From Marinobacter sp. (lineage in GTDB: Bacteria > Pseudomonadota > Gammaproteobacteria > Pseudomonadales > Oleiphilaceae): 38,320 bases of DNA. Shown piece after piece: positions 8,053 through 16,536 of the stretch. How positions within the stretch are numbered: position 1 is the stretch's first letter; every line of letters begins with the position of its first letter. A program made the translations under genes and the position numbers. Under the pieces are notes generated by a model. That model did no database searches and was not told the origin of the DNA. It worked only from the letters and a program-made list of their open reading frames with translations. The stretch covers positions 1 through 38,320 of the forward strand of contig JAGPVT010000035.1 in assembly GCA_018066865.1 (NCBI GenBank), given 5' to 3'.

Positions 8053-10017
8053 TTAGATCGCGCCCGAGATATTGACCACTTTTTGCTGAATCCGGGTGGG
8101 CGCGGGTTTACGGATCTGGCGCTGCATGGCATCTGCCAATTCCAGTTGCCGGCGTAAGTCGCTGATGGTGTTGTCCAGCCGCTCACGCTCGGAACGACCG
8201 TCTCGATCACTTCTTACCATATCCCGGAGGCGTCGTATCTGATGCTCCAGTAATTGCTTCTGCTCCATGGAGTACTGCATGATCGGTAGCAGTGCTTCTG
8301 AAGGCCAGCGCTCCACATCGCTGCGCACTCGGGAATGCAGGGTTCTGGCTTCGCTGACCATCACATTGAAAAAACGCTGTACCAGAACGGACTGCTCTGT
8401 AAGCAGGTTCTTTGGGCTGCCCCGAAAGCGCCTGGCTTTTTTACGCAGTTCCCTCACAGCAATGACATGTCGGCCGGCACGCAGAGGAATGGGTTCCAGG
8501 TGCCGGGCACGGGTATCTTCGTTATATCGGCGGTAGATGGAACCTACCATTCTCTCCGCAAGGCGGCCCTCGCTGAGCAGATTGCTAAAATCGCTTTCGA
8601 GCAGCTCAAAAAACTGATCCATGGCGCTGTTCATGCCTGCCGTGGTCCAGCTTTTTGACATGCTTATGCGGATCTTCTCGGCGTGGACCTCAAAGCGATC
8701 TTCGGCTACCAGGCTTTTCAGCATGTTACCCTGAGAGCCCATCAGCCTGCGGCTTGAGCGCAGCGTGATCAGTTTCTTGTAGTAGAAGTCGTGGTCTTTC
8801 TGGGCACGATCGGCCAGCCGGGCGAGGGCTGCTTTGTCCATTGTGGTGCCGGAGCATGCTTGCGACTCTTCTTCTAGCGATTCGAGGCGGGTCTGCATAA
8901 CCGCCTGGCTATTTTGCAGCATGCCCAGCAGATCATTGATCAGGCTTTGGGTGATCAGCTGTTCCTTGTGCATCAGAATACGCTGGATAATCAGTTGTTC
9001 CAGGTTGCCGATGTTGGAGCGGGTGAACAGATCGTTGTCTTTCCTGATCCTGGCGACCAGGCCCTGTTTGGCGGACAAGGGTATGACGTCTTGCTGCCGG
9101 ATGCCCAGGTGGTCCGCGGTATACCCACGCACCCGCTCTATGGCTTCGTTGGTGTGCTTCTCGCCCTGAAGGTCGTCCCACAGCACGTCGATTTTGTTCA
9201 GTACGGCAAAGCGCCCTGCACGGTGATCGGCGTGTTCAGTATCTATGTACTCTTTCCAGATGGTCATGTCGCTGGCGGTAACGCCGGTATCTGCGCTGAG
9301 CACAAAAATAATGGCATGAGCTTTTGGCAGCATGCTGATGGTGAGCTCTGGTTCGGAGCCGAGAGCGTTAAGGCCCGGGGTGTCAAGAATGCGCAGGCCG
9401 CGTTCGAACAGGGGGTGGCGAATACTGATCTGGGCATTGCGCCAGGCTGGAACCAGAACATTGCCCGGGTTGTTGCGGTCATGCTCGAGCATGCCTTCGT
9501 CGAAACCGAGCGCTCGCGCCTGATCCGGGGCAACGCTTTTGACTCGGGCTACTTCTCCAAGAATTTCGCGCATGATTTCAGGATCACGCTCATCCAGCCC
9601 GTGCTTGACCCAGCGTCCCGGCTCTTTGCGTAGCTGCTGTAAGGACAGGTCACCGGTACGAGTCTCTATGGGGAGTAGCATCAGATAGTTTTCGTTGGCA
9701 CTGCGGTCAAAAAACAGCTCGGTCGGGCACATGGTCGTGCGTCCGGCCTGGGAGGGCAGCATGCGCTGACCAAACTCCGAAAAAAACAGGGCGTTTATCA
9801 GCTCGGTTTTACCACGGGAATACTCGCCAACAAAGGCAATAGTGAGCTCGTCTTCAATAAGCAGCTCAAGCCCATGACGGATTCGCGTGCTGATGTCGTC
9901 AGAGAACAGGTTGTTGTCCTGTAGCCATAACCGGTACCGGCCGATCTGGCGGATCAGCTCTTTTTTCCAGTTGTGGTATGCCTCTACCTGCTGAGTCAGG
10001 TGTCCCTGGTGATTCAT
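8053..10017 (-). CDS. Dynamin-like large GTPase
   Basis: 654 residues, cytoplasmic or membrane-associated. The GTPase domain has the full dynamin-type motif set: P-loop GEYSRGKT (64-71), G2 threonines in AGRTTMCPTEL (about 91-101), G3 DTPGLNALG (212-220) and G4 NKID (274-277). The rest, from about 350, is predicted mostly helical with coiled-coil character (near 365-400 and 560-640), as in dynamin stalks. No hydrophobic paddle or transmembrane helix is obvious. Bacterial dynamin-like proteins remodel or protect membranes and some act in phage defence; which applies here is unknown. A good AAGGA ribosome site precedes the ATG. It sits alone between the metX group and the yggS-proC-yggT operon. 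Confidence 0.88.
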   Translation of the reverse strand: MNHQGHLTQQVEAYHNWKKELIRQIGRYRLWLQDNNLFSDDISTRIRHGLELLIEDELTIAFVGEYSRGKTELINALFFSEFGQRMLPSQAGRTTMCPTELFFDRSANENYLMLLPIETRTGDLSLQQLRKEPGRWVKHGLDERDPEIMREILGEVARVKSVAPDQARALGFDEGMLEHDRNNPGNVLVPAWRNAQISIRHPLFERGLRILDTPGLNALGSEPELTISMLPKAHAIIFVLSADTGVTASDMTIWKEYIDTEHADHRAGRFAVLNKIDVLWDDLQGEKHTNEAIERVRGYTADHLGIRQQDVIPLSAKQGLVARIRKDNDLFTRSNIGNLEQLIIQRILMHKEQLITQSLINDLLGMLQNSQAVMQTRLESLEEESQACSGTTMDKAALARLADRAQKDHDFYYKKLITLRSSRRLMGSQGNMLKSLVAEDRFEVHAEKIRISMSKSWTTAGMNSAMDQFFELLESDFSNLLSEGRLAERMVGSIYRRYNEDTRARHLEPIPLRAGRHVIAVRELRKKARRFRGSPKNLLTEQSVLVQRFFNVMVSEARTLHSRVRSDVERWPSEALLPIMQYSMEQKQLLEHQIRRLRDMVRSDRDGRSERERLDNTISDLRRQLELADAMQRQIRKPAPTRIQQKVVNISGAI

Positions 10018-10189
10018 CGGATTTTCCTTCTACACTACTTCGGGCATTCCCCGGGCAGACTCGCTGGGATCCACGTGGTGACGAATGGTGCCGCTTGAAT
10101 TAATTAATTACGGTTAATACTAGCGTGTTCCCGGAGTTTTTGCGGCTGGGTGTTTGCAGATATGTGGCAGTTGTTGACATGAGAGGGAT

Positions 10190-10227
10190 AAAAAAGCCGC
10201 AAAATCAAAGAGGTGAAGATGCGGCTT
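10190..10227 (-). terminator. Rho-independent terminator of the yggS-proC-yggT operon
   Basis: On the minus strand, after yggT, AAGCCGCA (10227-10220) pairs with TGCGGCTT (10201-10194) over an 18-base loop and runs into a T-tract. It separates the operon from the downstream dynamin gene. Confidence 0.75.
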
Positions 10228-10281
10228 GCAGGTCAGGCTTTTTGTGGAAAACTGTTACAGATCGTTTATTTGAGACGTGGT

Positions 10282-10866
10282 TTACAGTCCCAGGCCAATG
10301 GCCCCGAGGCCGACCGCGACTTTCATGTGGTCAATAACAACAGACAGCACGTTAAGGATCAGGAAAACAATAATGGGTGACAGGTCCAGTCCGCCCATGG
10401 ACGGCATCAGTTTTCTCACTGGTCGCATGACAGGTTCTGTGATCTGGGCAACCAGCTGTATCGCTGGGTGACTGCTGCCTGGTGCAATCCAGCTGACGAC
10501 AACAACAGCGATAACCGACCAGAAGTATATTTTGACGATCAGATCCAGAACGGCAACCGCGCCCCAAACCAAAAGTATGAGTGGGTTAAATGATGGAATA
10601 CCGCCGCTAAGAGCGACAAGAATCAGAAAGAACGTGATCGCCTGAATAAGAACGGCAAGAACTAGTGCCGCACCGTCAATTCCACCCCAGCCTGGAATGA
10701 ACCGGCGCAAGGGCCTGAGCAGCGGGTTGGTTGCTTTTACCGCAAACTGGGAAATCGGGTTGTAGAAGTCTGCCCGGGCCAGTTGCAACAAAAAGCGCAG
10801 CAATATTATCGTCATGTAAAATGTGGACGCGATCAGCAGGATCGTAATCAGGATGTCTGCCAGCAT
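10282..10866 (-). CDS. yggT: YggT family membrane protein
   Basis: 194 residues containing two copies of the YGGT repeat: the first around residues 5-65 with FLLQLARADFYNPISQF and NPLLRPLRRFIPGWGG, the second around 110-185 with a parallel PVMRPVRKLMPSMGGLDLS segment. Each repeat has two hydrophobic helices, so an inner-membrane protein is expected. The family is linked to osmotic or division phenotypes in different bacteria but has no firm biochemical role. It follows proC after 30 bases, the common yggS-proC-yggT order. Confidence 0.93.
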   Translation of the reverse strand: MLADILITILLIASTFYMTIILLRFLLQLARADFYNPISQFAVKATNPLLRPLRRFIPGWGGIDGAALVLAVLIQAITFFLILVALSGGIPSFNPLILLVWGAVAVLDLIVKIYFWSVIAVVVVSWIAPGSSHPAIQLVAQITEPVMRPVRKLMPSMGGLDLSPIIVFLILNVLSVVIDHMKVAVGLGAIGLGL

Positions 10867-10896
10867 GTAGCCATTTCTCCGTTGTCAGTGACTGTT

Positions 10897-11730
10897 TTAC
10901 GCTTTGCCTGCCAGTTCTTTGGCCATTTCTTCTGAACGTTTGTATGCAGCGTTATACGCTTTTTTCACCAGATCTCGCATGCCACCGTCTTCAAAGGTAT
11001 TGACTGCCTGTTCTGTTGTTCCGCCCGGAGACATCACGTTTTTCTTCAGTTGGGCTGGGTCGTGCTCACTTTTGGCGGCCATTTCTGCCGCGCCTGCCAT
11101 GGTCTGAATTGCAAGTTGCCGGGCAGTTTCAGGATTCACACCGGCGTCAGTTGCCGCTGCCTCAAGAGCCTCAAGCATCAGGAAGAAATAGGCCGGGCCG
11201 CTACCTGAAAGTGCCGTTACTCCATGAAGCAGCGCTTCATCATCAACCCAAACGGCAATGCCTATGCCTTCAAAAACCGATTGCACCATTTTTTTCTGGT
11301 CGCTGGTGACGCTCTCGCTGGCAAAGAGCCCTGCAGCTCCCTTACCGACCAGGGAGGGAGTGTTGGGCATTACCCGCACAATCGGAAGACCGCCGCCAAG
11401 CCATTCATCAAGCGTGTCGGCACCCAGGCCTGCGGCGATGGATACCATCAGCGGCCGGGTATTCTGGGCGATAGGTGCTATATCGCGGCAAACGTCCGCC
11501 ATTGCCTGGGGTTTCACCGCAAGCACAACCATGTCTGCCTGCTGTGCGCAGTATCGGTTGTCTGTTGTGACGCTGATTCCAAAGCGTTTGCGAATGGTTT
11601 GCAGGTGACCGTCGTCCGGCGCACTGGCCCATATGCTGCTGGCTTTGAAGCCGCTGTCCAGCATGCCGCCAATAATGGCGCTGGCCATGTTACCGGCACC
11701 GATAAACGAAATGGTTGGTGATTTGCTCAA
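10897..11730 (-). CDS. proC: Pyrroline-5-carboxylate reductase ProC
   Basis: Final step of proline synthesis, NAD(P)H-dependent reduction of pyrroline-5-carboxylate. 277 residues from the start chosen here. The Rossmann loop FIGAGNMASAIIGG lies at about residues 9-22, and the C-terminal domain has ALSGSGPAYFFLMLEAL and VMSPGGTTEQAV, the family's active-site signatures. There is no in-frame ATG before the Rossmann motif. Two TTG codons are available, at 11742 and 11730; GGAG on the minus strand (11740-11737) lies six bases before the second, which gives MSKSPTISFIGAG and matches family starts. Confidence 0.95.
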   Translation of the reverse strand: MSKSPTISFIGAGNMASAIIGGMLDSGFKASSIWASAPDDGHLQTIRKRFGISVTTDNRYCAQQADMVVLAVKPQAMADVCRDIAPIAQNTRPLMVSIAAGLGADTLDEWLGGGLPIVRVMPNTPSLVGKGAAGLFASESVTSDQKKMVQSVFEGIGIAVWVDDEALLHGVTALSGSGPAYFFLMLEALEAAATDAGVNPETARQLAIQTMAGAAEMAAKSEHDPAQLKKNVMSPGGTTEQAVNTFEDGGMRDLVKKAYNAAYKRSEEMAKELAGKA

Positions 11731-11792
11731 GGTTTGCTCCAACGGTTATTCGGTTATATATCCGATTGCGATAATAGCAGGTACCGGCCTGT

Positions 11793-12497
11793 TCAGCTCT
11801 TCGGCGGACGCTCACCAAAGACGGCTGTGCCAATACGAACCCAGGTGGCACCTTCTGCAATCGCCATTTCGAGATCGCCGGACATTCCCATGGATAAGGT
11901 GTCCAGTGGCCCTGCATCCGGGTAGTCTTGCCGCAGCTTTTCCAGAGTATTGGCAAGCTTGTGAAAGCTCTCTCTCAGAGCGGATTCAGCCTGTTCCGGA
12001 TCGGGGATTGCCATCAGCCCCCTGAGTGTGAGCCCCGGAAGCTGGCTTATCTCCGAAACCAGTTCTGGCAGCTCATCTGGTTGGCACCCGGACTTACTCT
12101 GTTCATTGTTAATATTGACCTGAAGGCAAATATTCAATGAGGGTAACCCTGTTTCTCTCTGTTCGCTCAGGCGCCGGGCCACTTTCAGGCGATCTACGCT
12201 GTGCACCCAGGAAAAAGCCGAGGCAATCTGCCGGGTTTTATTGGACTGTATCGGGCCGATGAAGTGCCATTCGATCTCGGTCAGGTCGCGGAGTTCGGTA
12301 ATTTTGTCCAGAGCTTCCTGAAGATAATTTTCCCCGAACGCCAGTTGGCCGGCAGCGACGGCTTCTCTAAGCTCTTCTGCCGACCGGGTTTTGCTGACCG
12401 CCAACAGGCTCACAGAATCCGGCTTTCGACCCGCCTGCAATGTTGCTTTTTGTATGCGTCGGGTTACGCTCTCGAGGTTGTCTGCTATGCTGCTCAT
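11793..12497 (-). CDS. yggS: PLP-binding homeostasis protein YggS/PipY (COG0325)
   Basis: 234-residue pyridoxal-phosphate-binding protein with a single TIM-barrel domain and no known catalytic reaction; it buffers PLP and affects amino- and keto-acid balance. The PLP lysine is Lys36 in LLAVSKTRSAEEL. FGENYLQEALDK, the WHFIGPIQSNK block and the C-terminal LSMGMSGDLEMAIAEGATWVRIGTAVFG phosphate-binding region are all typical. First gene of the operon with proC and yggT, divergent from pilT. Confidence 0.95.
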   Translation of the reverse strand: MSSIADNLESVTRRIQKATLQAGRKPDSVSLLAVSKTRSAEELREAVAAGQLAFGENYLQEALDKITELRDLTEIEWHFIGPIQSNKTRQIASAFSWVHSVDRLKVARRLSEQRETGLPSLNICLQVNINNEQSKSGCQPDELPELVSEISQLPGLTLRGLMAIPDPEQAESALRESFHKLANTLEKLRQDYPDAGPLDTLSMGMSGDLEMAIAEGATWVRIGTAVFGERPPKS

Positions 12498-12563
12498 AGT
12501 ATGAAATAGTCGCGTTTGGTCTGTCTGCTTTATGGCGATACGTTACTCGCAGGTCACTGAAAT

Positions 12564-12596
12564 GCCAAGTGATCGCTAAGTGATCGCCAAGTAATA
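12564..12596. repeat. Three tandem 11-bp repeats between yggS and pilT
   Basis: GCCAAGTGATC, GCTAAGTGATC and GCCAAGTAATA follow one another directly, the second differing from the first at one base and the third at two. The 11-bp period is close to one helical turn. It lies 63-95 bp upstream of the pilT ATG. Confidence 0.7.
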
Positions 12597-12658
12597 AGAG
12601 CCGGGTTGTGCCGAACAGACGCTACCTGTGTAAAAAGAAAAGCCTTCCGAGGACTTCA

Positions 12659-13693
12659 ATGGATATTACTGAACTGCTTGCCTTCTCGGCGAAACAGGGT
12701 GCGTCTGACTTGCATCTTTCCGCTGGCCTGCCACCGATGATTCGTGTTGACGGTGATGTTCGCCGTATTAATCTTCCGCCCCTTGAGCACAAAGAAGTGC
12801 ACGGGCTGATTTACGACATCATGAACGACAAGCAGCGCAAGGACTACGAGGAATTTCTGGAAACCGACTTTTCCTTTGAAGTACCCGGTGTCGCCCGCTT
12901 CCGTGTAAACGCGTTCAATCAGAATCGCGGGGCTGGTGCCGTTTTTCGTACTATTCCCTCGAAAGTGCTGACGATGGAAGACCTCGGCATGGGCCAGGTG
13001 TTCAAGGATGTGTCCTCTGTACCGCGAGGGCTTGTGCTGGTCACCGGGCCGACCGGTTCCGGTAAGTCCACCACACTGGCGGCAATGATCGATTACATCA
13101 ACGATACCCGTTACGAGCACGTTCTTACCATAGAAGATCCGATTGAATTCGTGCACGACTCCAAGAAGTGTCTCGTTAACCAGCGGGAAGTGCATCGGGA
13201 TACGCTGGGCTTTAACGAAGCCCTGCGCTCCGCGTTGCGGGAAGACCCCGATATCATTCTGGTGGGTGAGCTTCGAGACCTTGAAACCATCCGCCTTGCG
13301 CTTACTGCGGCGGAGACTGGTCACTTGGTGTTCGGCACCCTGCACACCACTTCAGCGGCAAAAACCATTGACCGGGTGGTGGACGTGTTTCCGGCAGAAG
13401 AAAAATCCATGGTGCGCTCAATGCTTTCTGAGTCGCTGCAGGCCGTTGTTTCCCAGACGTTGATGAAGAAAATGGGCGGTGGCCGAATAGCTGCCCACGA
13501 AATCATGATTGGTACGGCCGCGATCCGTAACCTGATTCGCGAAGATAAGATTGCCCAGATGTACTCATCAATCCAGACCGGTGCGTCGCTGGGCATGCAG
13601 ACACTGGATCAGTGTCTTGAGCGCTTGCTACAGAAAGGGCTGATTTCCCGTGATGCTGCGCGGGCCAAGGCGAAAATGCCTGATAATTTCTGA
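12659..13693 (+). CDS. pilT: Type IV pilus retraction ATPase PilT
   Basis: Hexameric cytoplasmic motor that depolymerises type IV pili for twitching motility and DNA uptake. 344 residues, as in Pseudomonas. Walker A is GPTGSGKST (130-138). The Asp box EDPIEF, Walker B DPDIILVGELRD and His box TGHLVFGTLHTTSA follow. The AIRNLIRE motif essential for retraction is intact near residue 295. The frame stays open 17 codons upstream, but MDITELLAFSAKQGASDLHLS is the conserved PilT N-terminus and fixes the start. pilU follows after 74 bases. Confidence 0.97.
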   Translation: MDITELLAFSAKQGASDLHLSAGLPPMIRVDGDVRRINLPPLEHKEVHGLIYDIMNDKQRKDYEEFLETDFSFEVPGVARFRVNAFNQNRGAGAVFRTIPSKVLTMEDLGMGQVFKDVSSVPRGLVLVTGPTGSGKSTTLAAMIDYINDTRYEHVLTIEDPIEFVHDSKKCLVNQREVHRDTLGFNEALRSALREDPDIILVGELRDLETIRLALTAAETGHLVFGTLHTTSAAKTIDRVVDVFPAEEKSMVRSMLSESLQAVVSQTLMKKMGGGRIAAHEIMIGTAAIRNLIREDKIAQMYSSIQTGASLGMQTLDQCLERLLQKGLISRDAARAKAKMPDNF

Positions 13694-13767
13694 TTTCGAG
13701 CTTTTGGCCCCTCTTTCCCCGGCATTTGTCAGGTCGTTACAAATAAAAAGAATGTAGGTGATCAAAA

Positions 13768-14889
13768 ATGGAATTCGAAAAACTGCTTCGTCTGATGGTA
13801 GAGAAAGGAGGCTCAGACCTCTTTATCACGGCCGGTGTTCCGCCCAGCATGAAGGTGAACGGTAAAGTGCTGCCGGTCACTAAAAACGCGTTGACGCCCG
13901 AGCAGACGAGGGAGTTTGTGTACGGATCAATGAACGAAAAGCAGAAGGCCGAGTTTGACGAATCTCACGAGTGTAACTTTGCTATCAGTGCCCGTGGTAT
14001 TGGTCGCTTCCGTGTGAGTGCATTCTTCCAGCGTAACCTGTGTGGCATGGTGCTGCGACGAATTGAAGTAAAAATTCCTCAGATCGACGAGCTGTCGCTG
14101 CCAGAAATAGTGAAAGAGCTGGCCATGACCAAGCGCGGCCTGATCATGTTTGTCGGGGCGACAGGTACCGGCAAATCGACCTCGCTGGCCGCGATGCTTG
14201 GGCACCGCAACCGGAATAGCCGGGGGCATATCATTTCCATCGAAGACCCTATCGAGTTCGTGCACCAGCACCAAGGCTGCATTGTGACGCAACGGGAGGT
14301 GGGGATTGATACTGAGAGCTTTGAAGTAGCGTTAAAAAACACGCTGAGGCAGGCGCCCGATGTTATTCTTATTGGTGAGGTGCGTACCCGCCAGACTATG
14401 GAATACTCAGTCCAGTTTGCCGAGACGGGTCACCTTTGCCTTGCAACGCTGCACGCAAACAACGCCAACCAGGCGCTTGACCGGATCATCCAGTTTTTCC
14501 CGCCGGAACAGCACAACCAGATCTGGATGGATCTTTCCCTGAACCTGAGGGCCATCGTGGCACAGCAACTGATCCCGACGCCGGATGGGAAAGGCCGTAA
14601 GGCGGTTATTGAAGTTTTGATCAATACACCGTTGGTGGCAGATCTGATTCGTAAGGGGGAGGTGCATAAGCTCAAGGGCTTGATGGCGAAGTCCAACGAA
14701 TCCGGCATGCGGACGTTCGATCAGGCCCTGTATCAGCTTTATGCTGAAGGCTCTATAACCTACGAAGATGCGCTGGCCCACGCCGACTCGGCTAACGATC
14801 TGCGCCTGATGATAAAGTTGGGTACGGATGCCCAAGGGGCAGACAAGCTGTCGTCTTCTGTTGATAAGCTGACGATTCAGGACAACTGA
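13768..14889 (+). CDS. pilU: PilT-dependent retraction ATPase PilU
   Basis: Second retraction ATPase, which works together with PilT in several proteobacteria. 373 residues. Walker A GATGTGKST occupies 130-138, and SIEDPIEFVHQHQGCIVTQREVG, Walker B APDVILIGEVRTRQTMEY and the His-box segment TGHLCLATLHANNANQA are typical of PilU rather than PilT. The C-terminal tail of about 25 residues is polar and unstructured, as usual for PilU. AGGTGATC precedes the ATG. Same direction as pilT and likely co-transcribed. Confidence 0.96.
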   Translation: MEFEKLLRLMVEKGGSDLFITAGVPPSMKVNGKVLPVTKNALTPEQTREFVYGSMNEKQKAEFDESHECNFAISARGIGRFRVSAFFQRNLCGMVLRRIEVKIPQIDELSLPEIVKELAMTKRGLIMFVGATGTGKSTSLAAMLGHRNRNSRGHIISIEDPIEFVHQHQGCIVTQREVGIDTESFEVALKNTLRQAPDVILIGEVRTRQTMEYSVQFAETGHLCLATLHANNANQALDRIIQFFPPEQHNQIWMDLSLNLRAIVAQQLIPTPDGKGRKAVIEVLINTPLVADLIRKGEVHKLKGLMAKSNESGMRTFDQALYQLYAEGSITYEDALAHADSANDLRLMIKLGTDAQGADKLSSSVDKLTIQDN

Positions 14890-14949
14890 TAAGGCATATA
14901 CCAACGAAAGAGGCAAATGGGTAGGGTTTTAAACTAGTAGCTTTAGCAT

Positions 14950-14979
14950 TTGAGGCGACTTGCTGCTGCTGCGTATACT
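14950..14979 (+). promoter_or_regulatory. Sigma-70 promoter upstream of the FadL-type gene
   Basis: TTGAGG (14950-14955), an 18-base spacer and TATACT (14974-14979). Transcription would start near 14986, about 25 bases before the ATG, leaving AAGGAG at 14994-14999 in the leader. Confidence 0.55.
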
Positions 14980-15010
14980 CCGCTCAAACGATAAAGGAGA
15001 TACCGCTGTC

Positions 15011-16441
15011 ATGAAAACCACATTTCTTACCCGCGCTGTTCAGCTGGCCACGCTGGCCGCAGTAGCTGCCCCGGCCAGCGTTCTCGCTGGCGGTTTTTCC
15101 CTGAATGAGAAAAGCGCCAGCGCCATGGGCGTTGCTAACGCTGGCACCGCAGCGAACCCGGAAAATGCGACGACTGTGTCTTTTAACCCGGCGGGTATGA
15201 GCCAGCTGAAAGGTACCAATATTTCTTTTGGTGCGGCGGTTGTTGATATCAATGCTGAAGCCAAAAGGGGCAGTACCAGTGCGACCAACACGCTGGGCGG
15301 GCCGGTGCAGGGTACGACTGGAGGCAACATCGCCGACCCGGCAATTCTGCCAAACTTCTTCATGACTCACGAAGTTAACGAATCTATCGACGTGGGTTTT
15401 GGTATTCATGCGCCCTACGGGTTGGCTGCTGACTACGATGACGACTTTGTCGGCCGTTACTTTGCAGACAAAACCGAGTTGACAGTGATTGGTTTCACCC
15501 CGTCTATTGCTATCAACAATGGCAAAGGTCTGTCGATGGGGCTGGGCATGAATATCATGTACGCAGAAGGACGCCTGACAAGGTATCAGGACATTCGTGG
15601 GGCGCTGGCTCAGCAAGTTGGCCCTGCCCAGGCGGGGCCGTCGGCTGACGCCTACGAGGCGCAGTACGGAGCACCTTACGCTGATATCAATGGCGATGAT
15701 ATCGCCGTTACCTTCCGCGTGGGTTTTTTGTATGAACTGTCTGACCGCACCCAGTTTGGTCTGACTGCGCAAACAGGCACCGACTTTGAGTTGGAAGGGG
15801 ATGTCAAAATCAGCAGTTTTCCAGTGCTGTCACCAAGTGGCTTGGCACCGACCACCCTGGAAGAAGATGCGCGTGTACCCCTGGCTATCCCTGAGAGCGT
15901 TACTGTGGGAGTTCGCCACCAGTTGACAGATTCTGTAACGCTTTTGGGCGGAGCCACATACGCACGCTGGAGCCGGTTCCAGGAGCTGGACGTGTTCAGT
16001 AAGGAAGGTGATGGTGGGCAGGTATCTTCGGCTTTAGGGCGCACGGGTGACGACAATCCAATTACCCACGTCACTGAAAAATGGAAAAACAATTGGCAGT
16101 TCAACGTCGGCACTATCTGGCAAGCCACACCGGCTTGGGCCTTTAAAGCAGGCTATGCCTGGGACGAATCACCTGTCGGTGAGTTCATTACAGCTCGTAT
16201 TCCGTCCTCGGACCGCCATTGGCTGACCTTGGGTACCCAGTGGAAAGACGCCAGCAGCGGTTGGACAGTTGATGCCTCTGTGGGTACTCTGCTGTTTACA
16301 GATGATCCGAAGATCGACGAGTTCAACTATTTGCATACCGCACCTACCCAGAGAGATCCAAAGGCGGGCGCGTCTAACTACCAAGGCGAATACGAGTTGG
16401 ACGCCTGGAGTGCTGCACTGCAAATCAGCAAAGCCTTTTAA
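15011..16441 (+). CDS. OmpP1/FadL/TodX family outer-membrane transporter
   Basis: 476-residue outer-membrane beta-barrel of the FadL family, which takes up long-chain fatty acids and other hydrophobic molecules such as hydrocarbons. The signal peptide runs MKTTFLTRAVQLATLAAVAA and ends at a SVLA-G site. The mature N-terminus GGFSLNEKSASAMGVANAG, the NPAGMSQLKG motif of the N-terminal hatch, and a C-terminal aromatic residue (LQISKAF) for barrel assembly are all visible. Marinobacter relatives use hydrocarbons and lipids, so such a substrate is plausible but not shown. The ATG follows AAGGAG by 11 bases, slightly long; the region upstream is not signal-like. Confidence 0.92.
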   Translation: MKTTFLTRAVQLATLAAVAAPASVLAGGFSLNEKSASAMGVANAGTAANPENATTVSFNPAGMSQLKGTNISFGAAVVDINAEAKRGSTSATNTLGGPVQGTTGGNIADPAILPNFFMTHEVNESIDVGFGIHAPYGLAADYDDDFVGRYFADKTELTVIGFTPSIAINNGKGLSMGLGMNIMYAEGRLTRYQDIRGALAQQVGPAQAGPSADAYEAQYGAPYADINGDDIAVTFRVGFLYELSDRTQFGLTAQTGTDFELEGDVKISSFPVLSPSGLAPTTLEEDARVPLAIPESVTVGVRHQLTDSVTLLGGATYARWSRFQELDVFSKEGDGGQVSSALGRTGDDNPITHVTEKWKNNWQFNVGTIWQATPAWAFKAGYAWDESPVGEFITARIPSSDRHWLTLGTQWKDASSGWTVDASVGTLLFTDDPKIDEFNYLHTAPTQRDPKAGASNYQGEYELDAWSAALQISKAF

Positions 16442-16496
16442 CGAGTGACATCAAAAAGATAACGGCAGACCGTCATCAGAAGTCTGCCAATGCCGC

Positions 16497-16533
16497 AAAA
16501 CGCCCGCTTGAGGAAACACTCACCGGGCGTTTT
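16497..16533. terminator. Bidirectional terminator between the FadL-type gene and polA
   Basis: AAAACGCCCG (16497-16506) pairs with CGGGCGTTTT (16524-16533), with a partly paired TGAG/CTCA inside the loop. T-runs follow on both strands, serving the convergent genes. Confidence 0.85.
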
Positions 16534-16536
16534 TGT

